DNA of 64,000 nt from contig OY997589.1 in the NCBI GenBank assembly GCA_963921825.1, positions 51,330,546-51,394,545 on the forward strand, in the 5' to 3' direction. Each line of letters begins with the position of its first letter. Positions within the stretch are counted from its first letter, which is position 1. Under the pieces are notes generated by a model. That model saw only the letters and a program-made list of their open reading frames with translations. It did not search any database and had not been told where the DNA came from. The stretch is from Erodium maritimum. Its lineage: Eukaryota > Streptophyta > Magnoliopsida > Geraniales > Geraniaceae. Of the stretch, positions 36,613 to 47,911 are shown one piece after another. The position numbers and the translations under genes are program-made.

Positions 36613-37835
36613 TGCTGGTCTTAGTGCCCGTAGTCCAATCGTAAATGTCCAAATGTAAATATCATCGTTAGCAATAAAAGTAAGTGACTTCATGTATTAC
36701 TTACGTATTGGAGTAATATATCGATGTATGTTCTGATCTATGCCCACCATGCGAATAGAACCATAGATCAAGATACATCACACTTGATGGGTTCCTAGTC
36801 GAGAAAGATTCACTAGAAGCGACTAGTCTGAAAGATGACTCTTTATGGCTTACGCTATGTTAGTCATTGGAACGGGATTCCGGAGTCTGATCATAGATAT
36901 CATGTGGGACATGATATTGGACGACCCGACATGAATATGTTCCATAAATCAAGTCATGAACATAGTCATTGTCATAGCTTGTTATGTATCCTTAGACCAA
37001 GGAGTCTTTGTGATTACTATGCAGTAAACAACTGAGTTTGACATGAGCCCAACGCTATCTGTGACAGGGTTTCCATAACAGCCAGGATTGGCTTGGGGAC
37101 GGACTGCATTAGTGACACGAAAGATGACTAAGGGATTTATCCCTAATACTGCGGTATGGGAAAGATATCGGTTCTCGGATGCTTGATCAAGACTGACCGA
37201 AAGAATAGCATGGCCATGCACATGATACTGGGTATCATATAATCAGTCATCTCACATATCAAGGAACAGTAATTGAGAACAATAAGGATGACGGCTCTAT
37301 GCCTTATCTCAATAATGATATCGATGATAAAATGATAATGATAGAGACGACAGAAAGGTTAGAATGGACATGGTCGATTCATTATGCAGTGTCATGCAAT
37401 ACTAAAGTCTTGTTAGTTGCCACTTATATAGCATCAAGTAAAATGAGATTTTACGTTGATCTATTGACATGCATAAACCTAAGGGTCACACCGGAGGATG
37501 AAACTCATTGACACATTTATGGAGAATGGCTCAAAGGGAGTTGTCTCATGACATGACCAAAACTGGGTTTCGGGTCATGTGCCCGTAAGTGAATAGGGCA
37601 TTACGGATCGAGATAAGGCTTGGAGTCTTAAAATTGATCACGTCGGATAATGTTGGACATTTCCGGTGTGGAAGTTTTGGAGGCGATGAGCGCTTCACGG
37701 GACCTCGTTGGGAATGGCCACGGGCCATGTTCCAAGAGGCCCATGAGAGGCCCATGCAACCAAGGCCTATGGAACTAATTAATCAAGTCTTGATTAATTT
37801 GTACTAAGTAAGAAAGACAAGGATTAAGGTGTTGG
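36613..37835 (+). mobile_element. Copia LTR-D copy 1, 3'-truncated
   Basis: Starts TGCTGGTCTTAGTGCCC, homologous to the complete copies. It runs about 1.22 kb and then breaks at GGTGTTGG, joining pol sequence with a 3-bp overlap (TGG, 37833-37835). It contains the inverted pair AATTAATCAAG/CTTGATTAATT at 37777-37799 and an ATGATAC/GTATCAT hairpin near 37225. The missing part is the LTR end and everything up to the integrase tail. Confidence 0.9.
37425..37431 (+). promoter_or_regulatory. Possible TATA box of LTR-D copy 1
   Basis: TATATAG; copies 2 and 3 have AAATAG at the same place. No experimental support, and the copy is broken. Confidence 0.35.
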
Positions 37836-39613
37836 AGTATCCCAAAGTAACAAGGGGATACTACTTCTACAAACCCAGTGAGAACATGGTGTTCGTCACT
37901 TAGGGTGGGGTCTTTATGGAAACGAAGTTTTGTCTCCAAAGACGTCATCGGGAGGACTGTGCATCTCGAAGAAAATCAGGATGGTACAGATCCGTCTAAA
38001 CCAATTGGAAACCCGGTAGAAAGGGAGTCGTAGATGGTCGTAGAGTAAGAACCAATTCCTGTTACAATTTCGGAAGGTCCAAGGCGATCTGAAAGGATCA
38101 GTCTTCCATCTCCAAGATATGGTATCCGGAGGTGACAATGAAGCCATGGTGGATCACGATAATCCAACCACCTTTCAGGAAGTCGTGGATGGGCCCGACT
38201 CCGAGTTACGGTTGGGAGCCAGGAGGGAGGAAATGCAATCCATGTCGGACAACCATGTTTGGGAACTGGTTGATCCCATCAATGGTGTGAGGACCATCGG
38301 ATGCAAATGGATCTTCAAGGTGAAGATGGACATGGACGACAACCCTCTGACCTATACGCAGATGCAGTGGATTGACTATGAGGAAACCTTCTCCCTAGTG
38401 GCTATTTTCAAAAACGATCCAAATTCTTCTTCACATAATTGCGTATCATAATTACGAGATATGGAAAGTGGATGTCAAAACCGCTTTCATAAATGGAAGT
38501 TTGACTAAGGACGTATTATGTCTCAGCCAGAAGGTTTTGTCGATCCGAAGAATAAGGGAAAGATTTGTAAGTTGTTGAAATCCATTTATGGATGGAAACA
38601 AGCTTCTCGGAGTTGGAACCTTCGTTTTGATGAAGCTGTAATTGGATTTGGTTTAATCAAGAACAAGGATGAATCTTGAATTTATAGAAGGCTAGTGGGA
38701 GCAAGATTACCTTTCTGGTGCTCATTAAAACCGACATCCCAACCTTGCACGAGAGTAAAGCTTGGTTGGGGAAGTGTTTCTCAATAAAGGACTTAGGCGA
38801 TGTTCCTTATATCTTAGGGATTAAGATATGTAGAGATCGCACCAAGAGGGTCTTGGATTTAAGTCAGGCAACCTATGTGAACAAGGCAGTGAGTAGGTTG
38901 TCAATGCTCGATTCAAAGAAAGGACTCTTACCCACTAGTCATAGCATTCATCTCAGCAAGACTCAATGTCCTAAGACACCTGATGAGCTGAAAAGGATGA
39001 TGCAAATCTCATGCGCCTAGGGGAAGGATCGATCATATATTCCTTGACATGTACGAGACCGGACATCTCGTAAGCCTTATGTTGTACTAGTAGATATCAG
39101 TCTAACCCGGGGGAAAGATGATGTTGAACTAGATGTCGAAGGATGAGTAGACGCTTGTTTTCCAAGACAAATCCAGATGAGTTTAGAAGTCAGTCAGGAT
39201 ATGTGTTTACGCTGAATGACGGAGCTTTAGCTGGGAAAGCGTAAAGCAAGATACCGTCGCCGAATCTACAATTGAGGCCAAGTACATGGATGCTATGTGG
39301 ATTTGGAAATTCACGGCAGGGATGGGTGTAATTAAAAACCCATCTATCCTGGTGAATCCATTTTGCGACAACACAAGTGCCATTGTGCAAGGTAAAAGCC
39401 CAGATCGCATAACAAATCCAAACATGTACTGCGACGTATCCACCTTATCAGAGAAATACTGAACCGAGGTGAAGTGAAGATAACCTATATTGCAACAGAT
39501 GATAACATAGCCAACCCTTTAACTAAGGCACTGTCGCTGCGTAAACATGTTAGACATGTAAAGTCGATGGGGACATATTAGAGTTTAGATTGGAACTAAG
39601 GCAAGTGGGAGAT
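37836..39613 (+). pseudogene. Copia pol remnant 1 (integrase tail, RT, RNase H)
   Basis: Begins at the integrase tail (YYFYKPSENMVFV at about 37860). The RT fingers lie at 38119-38345 (DGPDSELRLGARREEMQSM, CKWIFKVKMDMD), followed by the GWKQASRSWNLRFDE motif at about 38590 and the RT C-terminal part at 38718-39020 (WLGKCFSIKDLGDVPYILGI). RNase H lies at about 39240-39500 (STIEAKYMD, PFCDNTSAI). There are many stops and frameshifts. At about 38720-38735 the text passes from FLVLI to DIPTL, so the YVDD catalytic box is missing. Close to 49830-51790, with shared lesions. Confidence 0.9.
39603..39613 (+). other. Polypurine tract of copia remnant 1
   Basis: AAGTGGGAGAT directly before the TGTTAG that opens the next LTR. 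The equivalent site before 51791 has decayed to AGTTGGATAT. Confidence 0.75.
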
Positions 39614-39798
39614 TGTTAGTCTTAGTGCCCATAGTTCAATCCTAAATGTCCAAATGTATATATCATCGTTAGCAATAAAATTAAGGCGGCTTTATATTGC
39701 TTATGTGTTGGAGTAATATATCGATGTGTTCTCTGATCTATGCCCACAATGCGAATAGAACCGTAGATCGAGATGGATCACACTCGATGGGTCCCTAG

Positions 39799-42700
39799 TG
39801 TCACGCCCCAATTTCAGTGAACCAAACTCGGGACGCGAACATTTAAAATAATAAACACTTTGAAACCATTTCCATTAAATCACTTTAAAATACCAGTTTA
39901 GTTCAACAAAATAATAATTACAACTCAAAATAAAACGTCCCACAAGCGGACAAAATGCGAGGTATCCGTCGCTAGACTAAAAAGTAACCCGGACTCCCGC
40001 CCCTAGCTCTTCAAGCTTCGGAAGCTCACCTAGTCCGACCTGCGACAAGTACCTACAGGAAAAGCAGCTAGGGGTGAGCGTGCGCTCACCACCATGGATA
40101 ACAGACTGACTACGACATAATCAGCAGACAAAGCCGGTAACACCAACAGCCAACTCAACACCGGGGATCACCATCCCCAAACTCAAGTAACCCGACCGAC
40201 ACCCACACACTGATACTTTCCTCAGCCGACTCAACACTCGGACACGTAAAGTAGACCCGACACAACGATTGACGAACTTCCCCTAAAGACACGATAGACC
40301 ACCACGCAACACCCAAGATCACAAAGGATCTCACACCAAACAAGATCACAAAGGATCGCACTCCTGTCAGCTGCTTAGTGCCGGTTGCTAACCGGCTGGG
40401 CTCGAGCCTGCCCCACGCGCTTTGTCGATCCCTGTCAGGCTCCAGGCGGTCGACCTGTTGGCGATATATACAGCGCTGCTTTTCTGATAGCTAGTCGGAA
40501 GGGGAGCCGCCCTCTCATCGCCTAAAAACGCTCACAACCTCCCGAGACTCGAACTCGGTCAGGCTAGCCAAAGAACGCTCGCAACTTCCCGAGACTCGAA
40601 CTCGGTCAAGCCAGCCAAAGAACGCTCGTAACCTCCCGAGACTCGAACTCGGTCAGGCCAGCCAAAGAACGCTTGCAACTTACCGATCCCTGTCAAGTAA
40701 GCCAGCCAAACTCCACACCACTCCCCGACACACAGTCGGGTCACTAACCTCGGGCAAACACAATCACAATCACAAGCAAAGTTCAACAAACAGCAACAAG
40801 ACCGGTTAAACACTCCATAGGCACTCATAGCCACCCAAGACACCAACGGTAAAACACGGACTCGGCAACCCCACGGGCACTCACGGCCTCCCAAGACACA
40901 CCAACCATAACTCACGGGCTCAACAACCCCACGGGCACTCACGGCCTCCCAAGACACACCAACCATAACTCTCGGGCTCAACAACCCCACGGGAACTCAT
41001 GGTCTCCCAAGACACACCAACCATAACTCACGGGCTCAACAACCCCACGGGCACTCATGGCCACCCAAGACACACCAACCATAACTCACGGGCTCAACAA
41101 CCCCACGGGAACTCACGGCCTCCCAAGACACACCAACCATAACTCTCGGGCTCAACAACCCCATGGGCACTCATGGCCTCCCAAGACACACCAACCATAA
41201 CTCACGGGCTCAACAACCCCACGGGCGCTCATGGCCACCCAAGATACACCGACAGTAACTCACGGGCTCAACAACCCCACGGGCACTCACGACCACCCAA
41301 GACACAACAACAGTGACTCACGGGCTCAACAACCCCACATGCACTCATGGCCTCCCAAGACACACCAACAATAAAGACACGGGTTCAACAACCCCACAAG
41401 CACTCATGGCCTCCCAAGACACACCAACAGTAAAGATACGGGTTCAACAACCCCACGGGCACTCATGGCCACCCAAGACACCAACAGTAAAACACGGGCT
41501 CTCATGGCCACCCAAGATACAACAGTAATACACAACAACCTCCGGCATAACCCATGCCTCCAACAGTTCTAATAACACTAGTTTCACAATCAACCTCCGG
41601 GCATGGTCATATGCCTCCAGTACTCCTAATATCGATAAGTTCGCAATCAACCTCCGGGCATGGTCACATGCCTCCAGTAATTCTAACATCGTTAAGTTCT
41701 CTGCTCCTACGACACTACTAAGTATCACATACAGTTCTAATATTCGATACGTTCCTGAATCATACGACACTACCCGATATCGCCTACCTTTCTAATATTC
41801 GATAAACCTACTTAACCCACGACACCCCAGTGTCACATGCATTTCTACTGTTAACTTTCCCTAGTCAGGGCCGAGATCCGGCTACTTTTCCCTACCTCGT
41901 GCGTGTTCTCCAAAAGTGCCAAAATAAGCCCCGGCGTGATCTCCGTCACCCGCCTAGCTTTCCTTTGCCTCGGTCCGCAGCACGATCTAAAAGAACACAA
42001 TTTTAAACGCTTTTAAGCTTGTAGGCATAATGCTGAATTTTAATAAACCTGACGCCCAAAAGTAACCCCGACAATGTCGATCACTCCCAAACTCCCCAAT
42101 TACTCGACATTGTCGATATTGGACCCGGAAAGGCCCGATTCGCCCGACATGGCGAATCTGCCCGGGTGTTGTAAATGCCCTTCCGGGGCTCCAAAAATTC
42201 CCGTTTTCGTTTCTACGGTCTTAGAATAATTCAAGGGTCCCAATGCACTTGACGGAATTGAATTCCGACTTCCGAGTCAAGTAATTAACGTTTAAAGTTT
42301 CTAAACCCGATAAATACAACTTTCACATTTTAAATCCAAATTTCGATTCGGTTAAGGATAAATGGTCCGGGGAACGTTCTAAACCACCCGAACACTAAAC
42401 CCGAGCACCCGAGCACGTGGGCCCCACACGGCCATAATGGGAAAATTTCCTTTTCGCCCCAAAACGTTCCTAACGAACCCCAAACCTCAACCATTCATCT
42501 TTAAACCAATTCTAACCCAAACCCAACCATATTTGAATCATTTAAACTCAAACCCTAAAGTTCAAACGTACCAAAACGAAAATCGGTTAGGTGCTCACCG
42601 TATAGAATGTTGATGTGAGCTCGATTCTTTTATCGTTGAGACGATCCAACGGTTTAATGCTCGTGAATAGTGACAAAACCCCCAACCCTCTTCTCTTTTC

Positions 42701-43342
42701 TCTCCCTTTCTTCTCTCTTATTTTCTCTCCCTAAAAACCTCTCCTATTTTCACCAAATGGCCGAACACCCTCCAACACTCATCTTTGTATTTTTTTCAAA
42801 ACTAACACATAGCAAAAAGACCAAATTACCCCCCCCCCTTTTCACTTTGTCTTTTCTTTAAAGTCAAGGGCAAAGTTGTCCTCCCTTTTTCCTTCCACCA
42901 CATTCATGACATGTGTCATGTGGGTCCCACACTTTTTTGGAAAATATATCCTAGATATTTTCAGTCATATTCGCGAAATTCGGACATTTCGGGCCCCGAA
43001 CGGGCACTTTTTCCAAGAAATTACGAAACTTGACGGGCTACAAGGAAACGGCTCAACTAAGACCGCTGCGACGACGGCTAAAATTTTTGGATCCAAAACG
43101 GTCCTCGAATGGACCAAAACGTCACTCGGTTGACTTTTCCTACGAAAAGTCAACATTTCCCAAATTGATCAGAAAGTTGCCCTGAGTCCCCCGGAACTCA
43201 CTTTGGTCGATATCGGGGTCAACTTAAGTCCGATATGACCCTCGGGGTCAATTCTAGGTTCAATTAAATGTCTGTCTTAAGTTTTTTAAATTTTCCCGTT
43301 TTTCGCAGGTTTGACTAGCGTTGACCGGGAGTGGTTATTACA
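39799..43342 (-). mobile_element. Solo LTR-B, 3544 bp, no clear TSD
   Basis: On the plus strand it runs from TGTCACGCCCC to GGTTATTACA. The left flank ends CCCTAG and the right flank begins GTCAA; the uninterrupted copy at 51974 reads CCCTAGTCAA, so only a single G is shared. Both LTR ends look complete. No coding sequence. Confidence 0.9.
40860..41530 (-). repeat. Minisatellite of about 60 bp in solo LTR-B
   Basis: About ten tandem units with the core CTCAACAACCCCACGGGCAC and CCCAAGACACACCAAC. It is an expanded form of the block that other Ty3 LTRs have in one to three copies. Confidence 0.88.
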
Positions 43343-44833
43343 GTCAACAAAGCTTTACTAGAAACGACTAGTATGAAAGATGGCTTTTTATGGCTTAGGT
43401 TATGTTAGTCATTGGAATGGTATTACGGAATCTGATCATAGATATCATGTGGGACATGATATTGGACGACCCGGCATGAATATGTGCCATAGATCAAGTC
43501 ATGAACATATTCATTGTCGTAGCTTGTCATGTATCCTTAGACCAAGGAGTCTTTGTGATCGCTATGCAGTAAACAACTGAGTTTGACCTGAGCCTAACGT
43601 TGTGCGTAACAGGGCTTCCATAACGGCCAGGATTGGCTTGGGGACGGATTGCATGAGTGACATGAAAGACGGCTAAGGGATTTATCCCTCATACTACGGT
43701 ATAGGAAAGATATCGGTTCTCGGCCGATTGATCAAGACTGACTGAAAGAATAGCATGGCCAGGCACATGATACTGGGTATCATATATTCAGTCATCTCAC
43801 ATATCAAGGAACAGTGATTGAGAATAATAAGGATAACGACTCTATGCCTTATCTCAATCAGGATATTGTAGATAAAAGGATAATGACAGGGACGACGGAA
43901 AGGTTAGAATCGACAGGGTCGATTTGTTATGCAGTGTCAGGCAATACTAAAGTCTCGTTAGTTTCCACTTAAATAGGATCCAGTAAAATGGGATTTTACG
44001 TTGATCTAAGGACATGCATAAACCTAAGGGTCACACCGGAGGATTAAACTCATTGACACATTTATGGAGAATGGCCAAAAGGGAGTTGTCTCGGGAAATG
44101 ACCAAAACTGGGTTTTGGGTCATGTGCCTGTAAGTGAATAGGGCATTACGGATTGAGATAAGGCTTGGAGTCTTAAGATTGATCACGTCGGATAATGTTG
44201 GACATTTCCGGTGTGGAAGGCTTGGAGGCGATGAGCGCATCACGGGACCTCGTTGGTAATGGCCACGGGCCATGTTCCAAGAGGCCCATGCAACCAAGGC
44301 CCATGGAACTAATTAATCAAGTCTTGATTAATTAGTACTAAGTAAGCAAGACAAGGATTAAGGTGTTGGTGATTCACCACCTAACTCCATGTTGTCTAGT
44401 CATACTTTGTCTTGTTACACCTTACTTGACACCATATTTGTCCCATTCCTTTAGTTGGACTAGTATGAGGTTTGTTATCTTTAAGTCATCTTTTTTCAAC
44501 ATAACAAACACAAGACAAGAATAGGAAATACAACTTCTCCCTCCTCTCCATGGCAATTTCGGGTTTGGCTAGTTCCCACCTATATTTTTGTGTTCTTGAG
44601 TCCTAAAATAGAAGAACTACGTGGCTTTGATTCCGATGTGGATACGTAAGCGTCTTGGAGACTCAATCCAATCGTTCGTTAACCGGTGTTCTTGTTTTGG
44701 TAAGAAATAGTGCTGAATTTTTCTCTTGTGAATCCGTTCTTTGTTAGTTGTTTCATGGTTTTAATCGTCTCTTGGTTTTCATTGATTTTCCGCTGCGAGT
44801 TGGTTCATCTCCAACTCTACCTCGAGACCCAAA

Positions 44834-46381
44834 AGTGGTTACAGAGCCGTGCTACCTTCGGGATTCACAAGACGTTGTTCAAAGTTTCGGTTTTGCTAGA
44901 AAGTTTCGTTTTTGGCATGTTGTTTTGCTAAATTGTTTGATAACATGTTTTAACTTATTCTTTATGGATTTTATGCATGTAAAAATAATTTGTGAAATTA
45001 TTTCAAATCTGGAAATTTTGAAAAAAAAATTGATTTTTCGGGTCTCGGGAGCGGGACTCTCGGGTAGCCGATACCGGGACCGAACGGGGCTCCATTGGAC
45101 GGAGCTAGGCCAAGCATGACCATTGGATGGTTGATATGGCAAGGGTAAACCGTTTTGTTAGTTATGACGATTTTGGAACCGTCATGACGAACTCGAAGAT
45201 CAAATGTTCAAAAGTTTCTTTTTGAACGGTTTCGATAAACCGAGCATCAAAAAATTTGGAAACTTGGCTATTAAATAAACCCGGAAAATCACATGATATT
45301 TGATAACATGATTGTTTGATAACACGATGTCTGATGTGATGTTGGCATGGTGCACATAATAGCCCCGAGCTCGATATTATTATCTATCGCTTTTCACGGC
45401 CTGTGAGCCGTTAAAGTTAGCGTGTAATTATTTTTTCGAGGTCTGGTCGTCGAACCACTTATTTTTAATATTTATTTATTCCCGACCTGCGAGTCGTGTA
45501 TTCAATTGTAATCTTTTGCTCGAGACGAAGAGAGGGCGATAAGGTCATTTGGTGGCTTTTAGGGTGCTGACATCGGCTTGGAGTCGGTGGAGCTCAAGAA
45601 GCTAGTGGGAGTTAGTTTAGGGGGCTATTATGTGCACATTTATCGCTTTATGCTTGGTTGCAGATTAATTCTATGCGTTTTAGAATTGCATGCTTTAACT
45701 TTATTTACCGAGCATATCACCTCACATGCAAAGATAAAATTGGAATTTTAATCCTTGTTTGTGAGCCCTTAGAACCATCATTGCATTGGATGTAGTTGAC
45801 GGGTTCAAAGGAATAATTACATTGGATGTAATTTGAGGCATCATTGCATTTGGAATGTAGTTGATGTGTTCATCGCATCTATGATGTGCCAAAAGTTTTA
45901 AACACAACCGGACAAGTAAAAACGGGTCATGTTCGATACCTCCCAATTATCAACACCTTACTACCTCCCCGTCCTATGGGTGTCGTGCGCCTTAGCGGAG
46001 CATCCATTTGAAAGCGGGGTAGTAGGTTTGGACGACATATGTGGGTGTCGTGCACCTTAGCGGAACAGTTACATAGTGGCGGGTCATAGTTGAAAATTGG
46101 TGGACCCGACTACGATTCTCAACTAGGGTTGAGCTAGGGTATCAGATAGGGTAAGCCGTGTACTTAAGTACATACCCTAGCCAATAGTCACATTGGATGT
46201 GATTGGATGGGGTCCTACCTACATAGCTCGATTGAGTGGTGAGCCTTCGTTCAGCTTGATCGAGCGAATCCAGGATCTTGGTTTTAGATTCTAAAGGTAA
46301 AGAATCGATTGTTGGTGTAAAAGCTTGATCTTCATAAAATTTATTCAGTTTACTGATTGAATTTTATCTGTTGTAGATTAA
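44834..46381 (+). other. Copia leader 2 with PBS
   Basis: TGGTTACAGAGCC (44836-44848) differs by two swapped bases from the initiator tRNA-Met PBS and directly follows the LTR. The remaining 1.5 kb before gag shows no coding frame. It contains a diverged duplication of GGTGTCGTGC(G/A)CCTTAGCGGA at 45969 and 46046. The long leader is usual in some copia lineages. Confidence 0.75.
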
Positions 46382-46615
46382 ATGGAAAATTCAGCGAACA
46401 TTAATAGTTTGTCATTAAAAACCATTCTTGATAGGGTCAAGCTAAATGGGACAAACTATTTGGACTGGTACAGAATTTTGAGGATAGTCCTCAAGTCTGA
46501 ACGCAAAGAATATGTCATTGACAAGGCTGTCTCTAAGACCAAATCAAAGGTACATGAAGTGTCATTAATTGCTGAGAAGAATATATCAGGGATCTGGGAT
46601 CCAAGGATATTCTGA
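46382..46615 (+). pseudogene. Copia gag N-terminal fragment
   Basis: A 77-codon frame, MENSANINSLSLKTILDRVK, with the NGTNYLDWYRILRIVLKSE motif typical of plant copia Gag N-termini. Most of the central gag is missing: after residue 60 the text jumps to the region before the zinc knuckle. The capsid protein therefore cannot form. The same gap is present in remnant 3 (about 53560-53600). Confidence 0.85.
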
Positions 46616-46890
46616 TGGTCAACAAGGGAATTGGAAGTGGCAAGGGCGGGGCCCATGTGCACTTGGCGGGAAAGATGAGACACCTGAGAATGTCTGCTTC
46701 TACTGCCAAAAGCCTGGTCATTGGAAGCGGGATTACAGGAAGTTTACGGCTGATCTGAAGAAGGGCAGTGGGACTGCGCCTTCATGAAATAGCCTGGATG
46801 ATCTGAAGAAGGGCAGTAGGACTGCGCCTTCATCAGGAAACCTGGATGATCTAAGGAAGGGCAGTGGGACCATGCCTTCATCCGATATTA
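46616..46890 (+). pseudogene. Copia zinc knuckle region with 48-bp repeats
   Basis: CFYCQKPGHWKRDY (about 46695-46735) is a CCHC knuckle whose last Cys is Tyr. It is followed by three 48-bp tandem units (starts 46752, 46800, 46848; core GATCTGAAGAAGGGCAGTG). Remnant 3 has one unit only. The 48-bp size preserves frame, but an in-frame TGA in unit 1 breaks it. Confidence 0.85.
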
Positions 46891-47911
46891 ACTCTATAGA
46901 GCTACATCTCTCTACTTCCAAAGATTCATGGGTATTAGATACCGGGACTGAATCTCACACATGCACTAACATATAGTGGCTGAAAGTAAGAGAGGTTTGG
47001 AAAGCACGAAGTGGACCTCAGAGTTGTGGCAACTGCTGTAGGATCCATGAGTCTTGCTTTGCCAAGTGGCTTTGTTTTAGTATTATATAATGTATATTGC
47101 ATACCTACTTTTAGTAGGAATATTATATATGTATCCGTGTTTGACAAGGAAGGATATAATGTTAATATTGGAAATGGAGTTTCCAATGTTTTATGCAATG
47201 ATATGTTTATGCTAGTACTAACTTGGTTGGAGGATTGTACATATTAGATATGGGTAACAATGTCTCAAGTTCTATATATTATGTTAATACCAAGAGGTCT
47301 AAATACAACGATTTAAATCTAACTCTGTTATGACACTGTCATTTGGGCCACTTAAACAAGAAGCGCCTATCAGAACTTCAGAAGTGCGGGCTTTCAGGTC
47401 TATTCGAATTCCATTCGATCGATAGATGCAAGGCTTGTTTGATGGGCAAAATGACTAAAGCGCCCTTTATCGGTCGCTGTGAAAGGGCGGGTGAATTATT
47501 GGGGTTGATACACTCGGATGTGTGTGGACCAATAGGTTCGCTGGCCAAGAGGTGTTTAAGCTACTTCATCACATTTACTAACGATTATAGTAGATATGGT
47601 TATGTCTGTTCAATAAGACATAAGTCTGAAGCTTTGGATAAATTCAAAGAGTTCAAGATTGAAGTAGAAAACCGGCTCGGGAAAAGTATTAAGACACTTT
47701 GATTGGATCGAGGTGGAAAATACTTAACCACATAGTTTTTAGATCGTCTGGTGGAGAGCGGGATCTTTTCAGAATGGACTCCTCCCGGAATACCGCAGTT
47801 GAATGTTGTGTCCGAGCGGAGAAATCGAACTTTATTGGATATGGTCCGATCCATGATCAGTTGGACTGATCTCCCAATCTCTTTCTAGGTTATGCTCTAG
47901 AGACGACCGCA
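46891..47911 (+). pseudogene. Copia protease, GAG-pre-integrase and integrase (N-part)
   Basis: Protease: WVLDTGTESHTCTN near 46930, with the catalytic DTG kept. At 47343-47702 there is a 119-codon frame with the GAG-pre-integrase motif (GHLNKKRLSELQKCG, HSIDRCKAC) and the integrase start with catalytic D59 (IHSDVCGPI). The second catalytic region LDRGGKYL follows a TGA at about 47701, and the Glu region (ERRNRTLLDM) lies at about 47815-47845. The protein is interrupted at 47911 by an antisense solo LTR. Confidence 0.88.

Larger units (their letters stand above)
39614..44833 (+). mobile_element. Copia LTR-D copy 2, split by a solo LTR-B
   Basis: The first part is 39614-39798 (TGTTAGTCTTAGTGCCC) and the second is 43343-44833, ending near CGAGACCCAAAA. 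Together they give about 1675 bp, in line with the other copies. This LTR is both the 3' LTR of remnant 1 and the 5' LTR of remnant 2. The second part carries the inverted pair at 44311-44333 and the small hairpin TGGTG-ATT-CACCA at 44367-44379. Confidence 0.9.

Noticed and set aside
36835..37035. A 66-codon frame that recurs in the copia LTRs (also 43380, 52012, 56675)
   Set aside because: Similarity is explained by LTR homology. The frame has no known domain and is not kept in the antisense solo LTR, so there is no sign of protein-level selection.
40860..41530. Regularly spaced repeats resembling a CRISPR array
   Set aside because: Units are contiguous without unique spacers, lie within an LTR, and the sequence is a plant genome.
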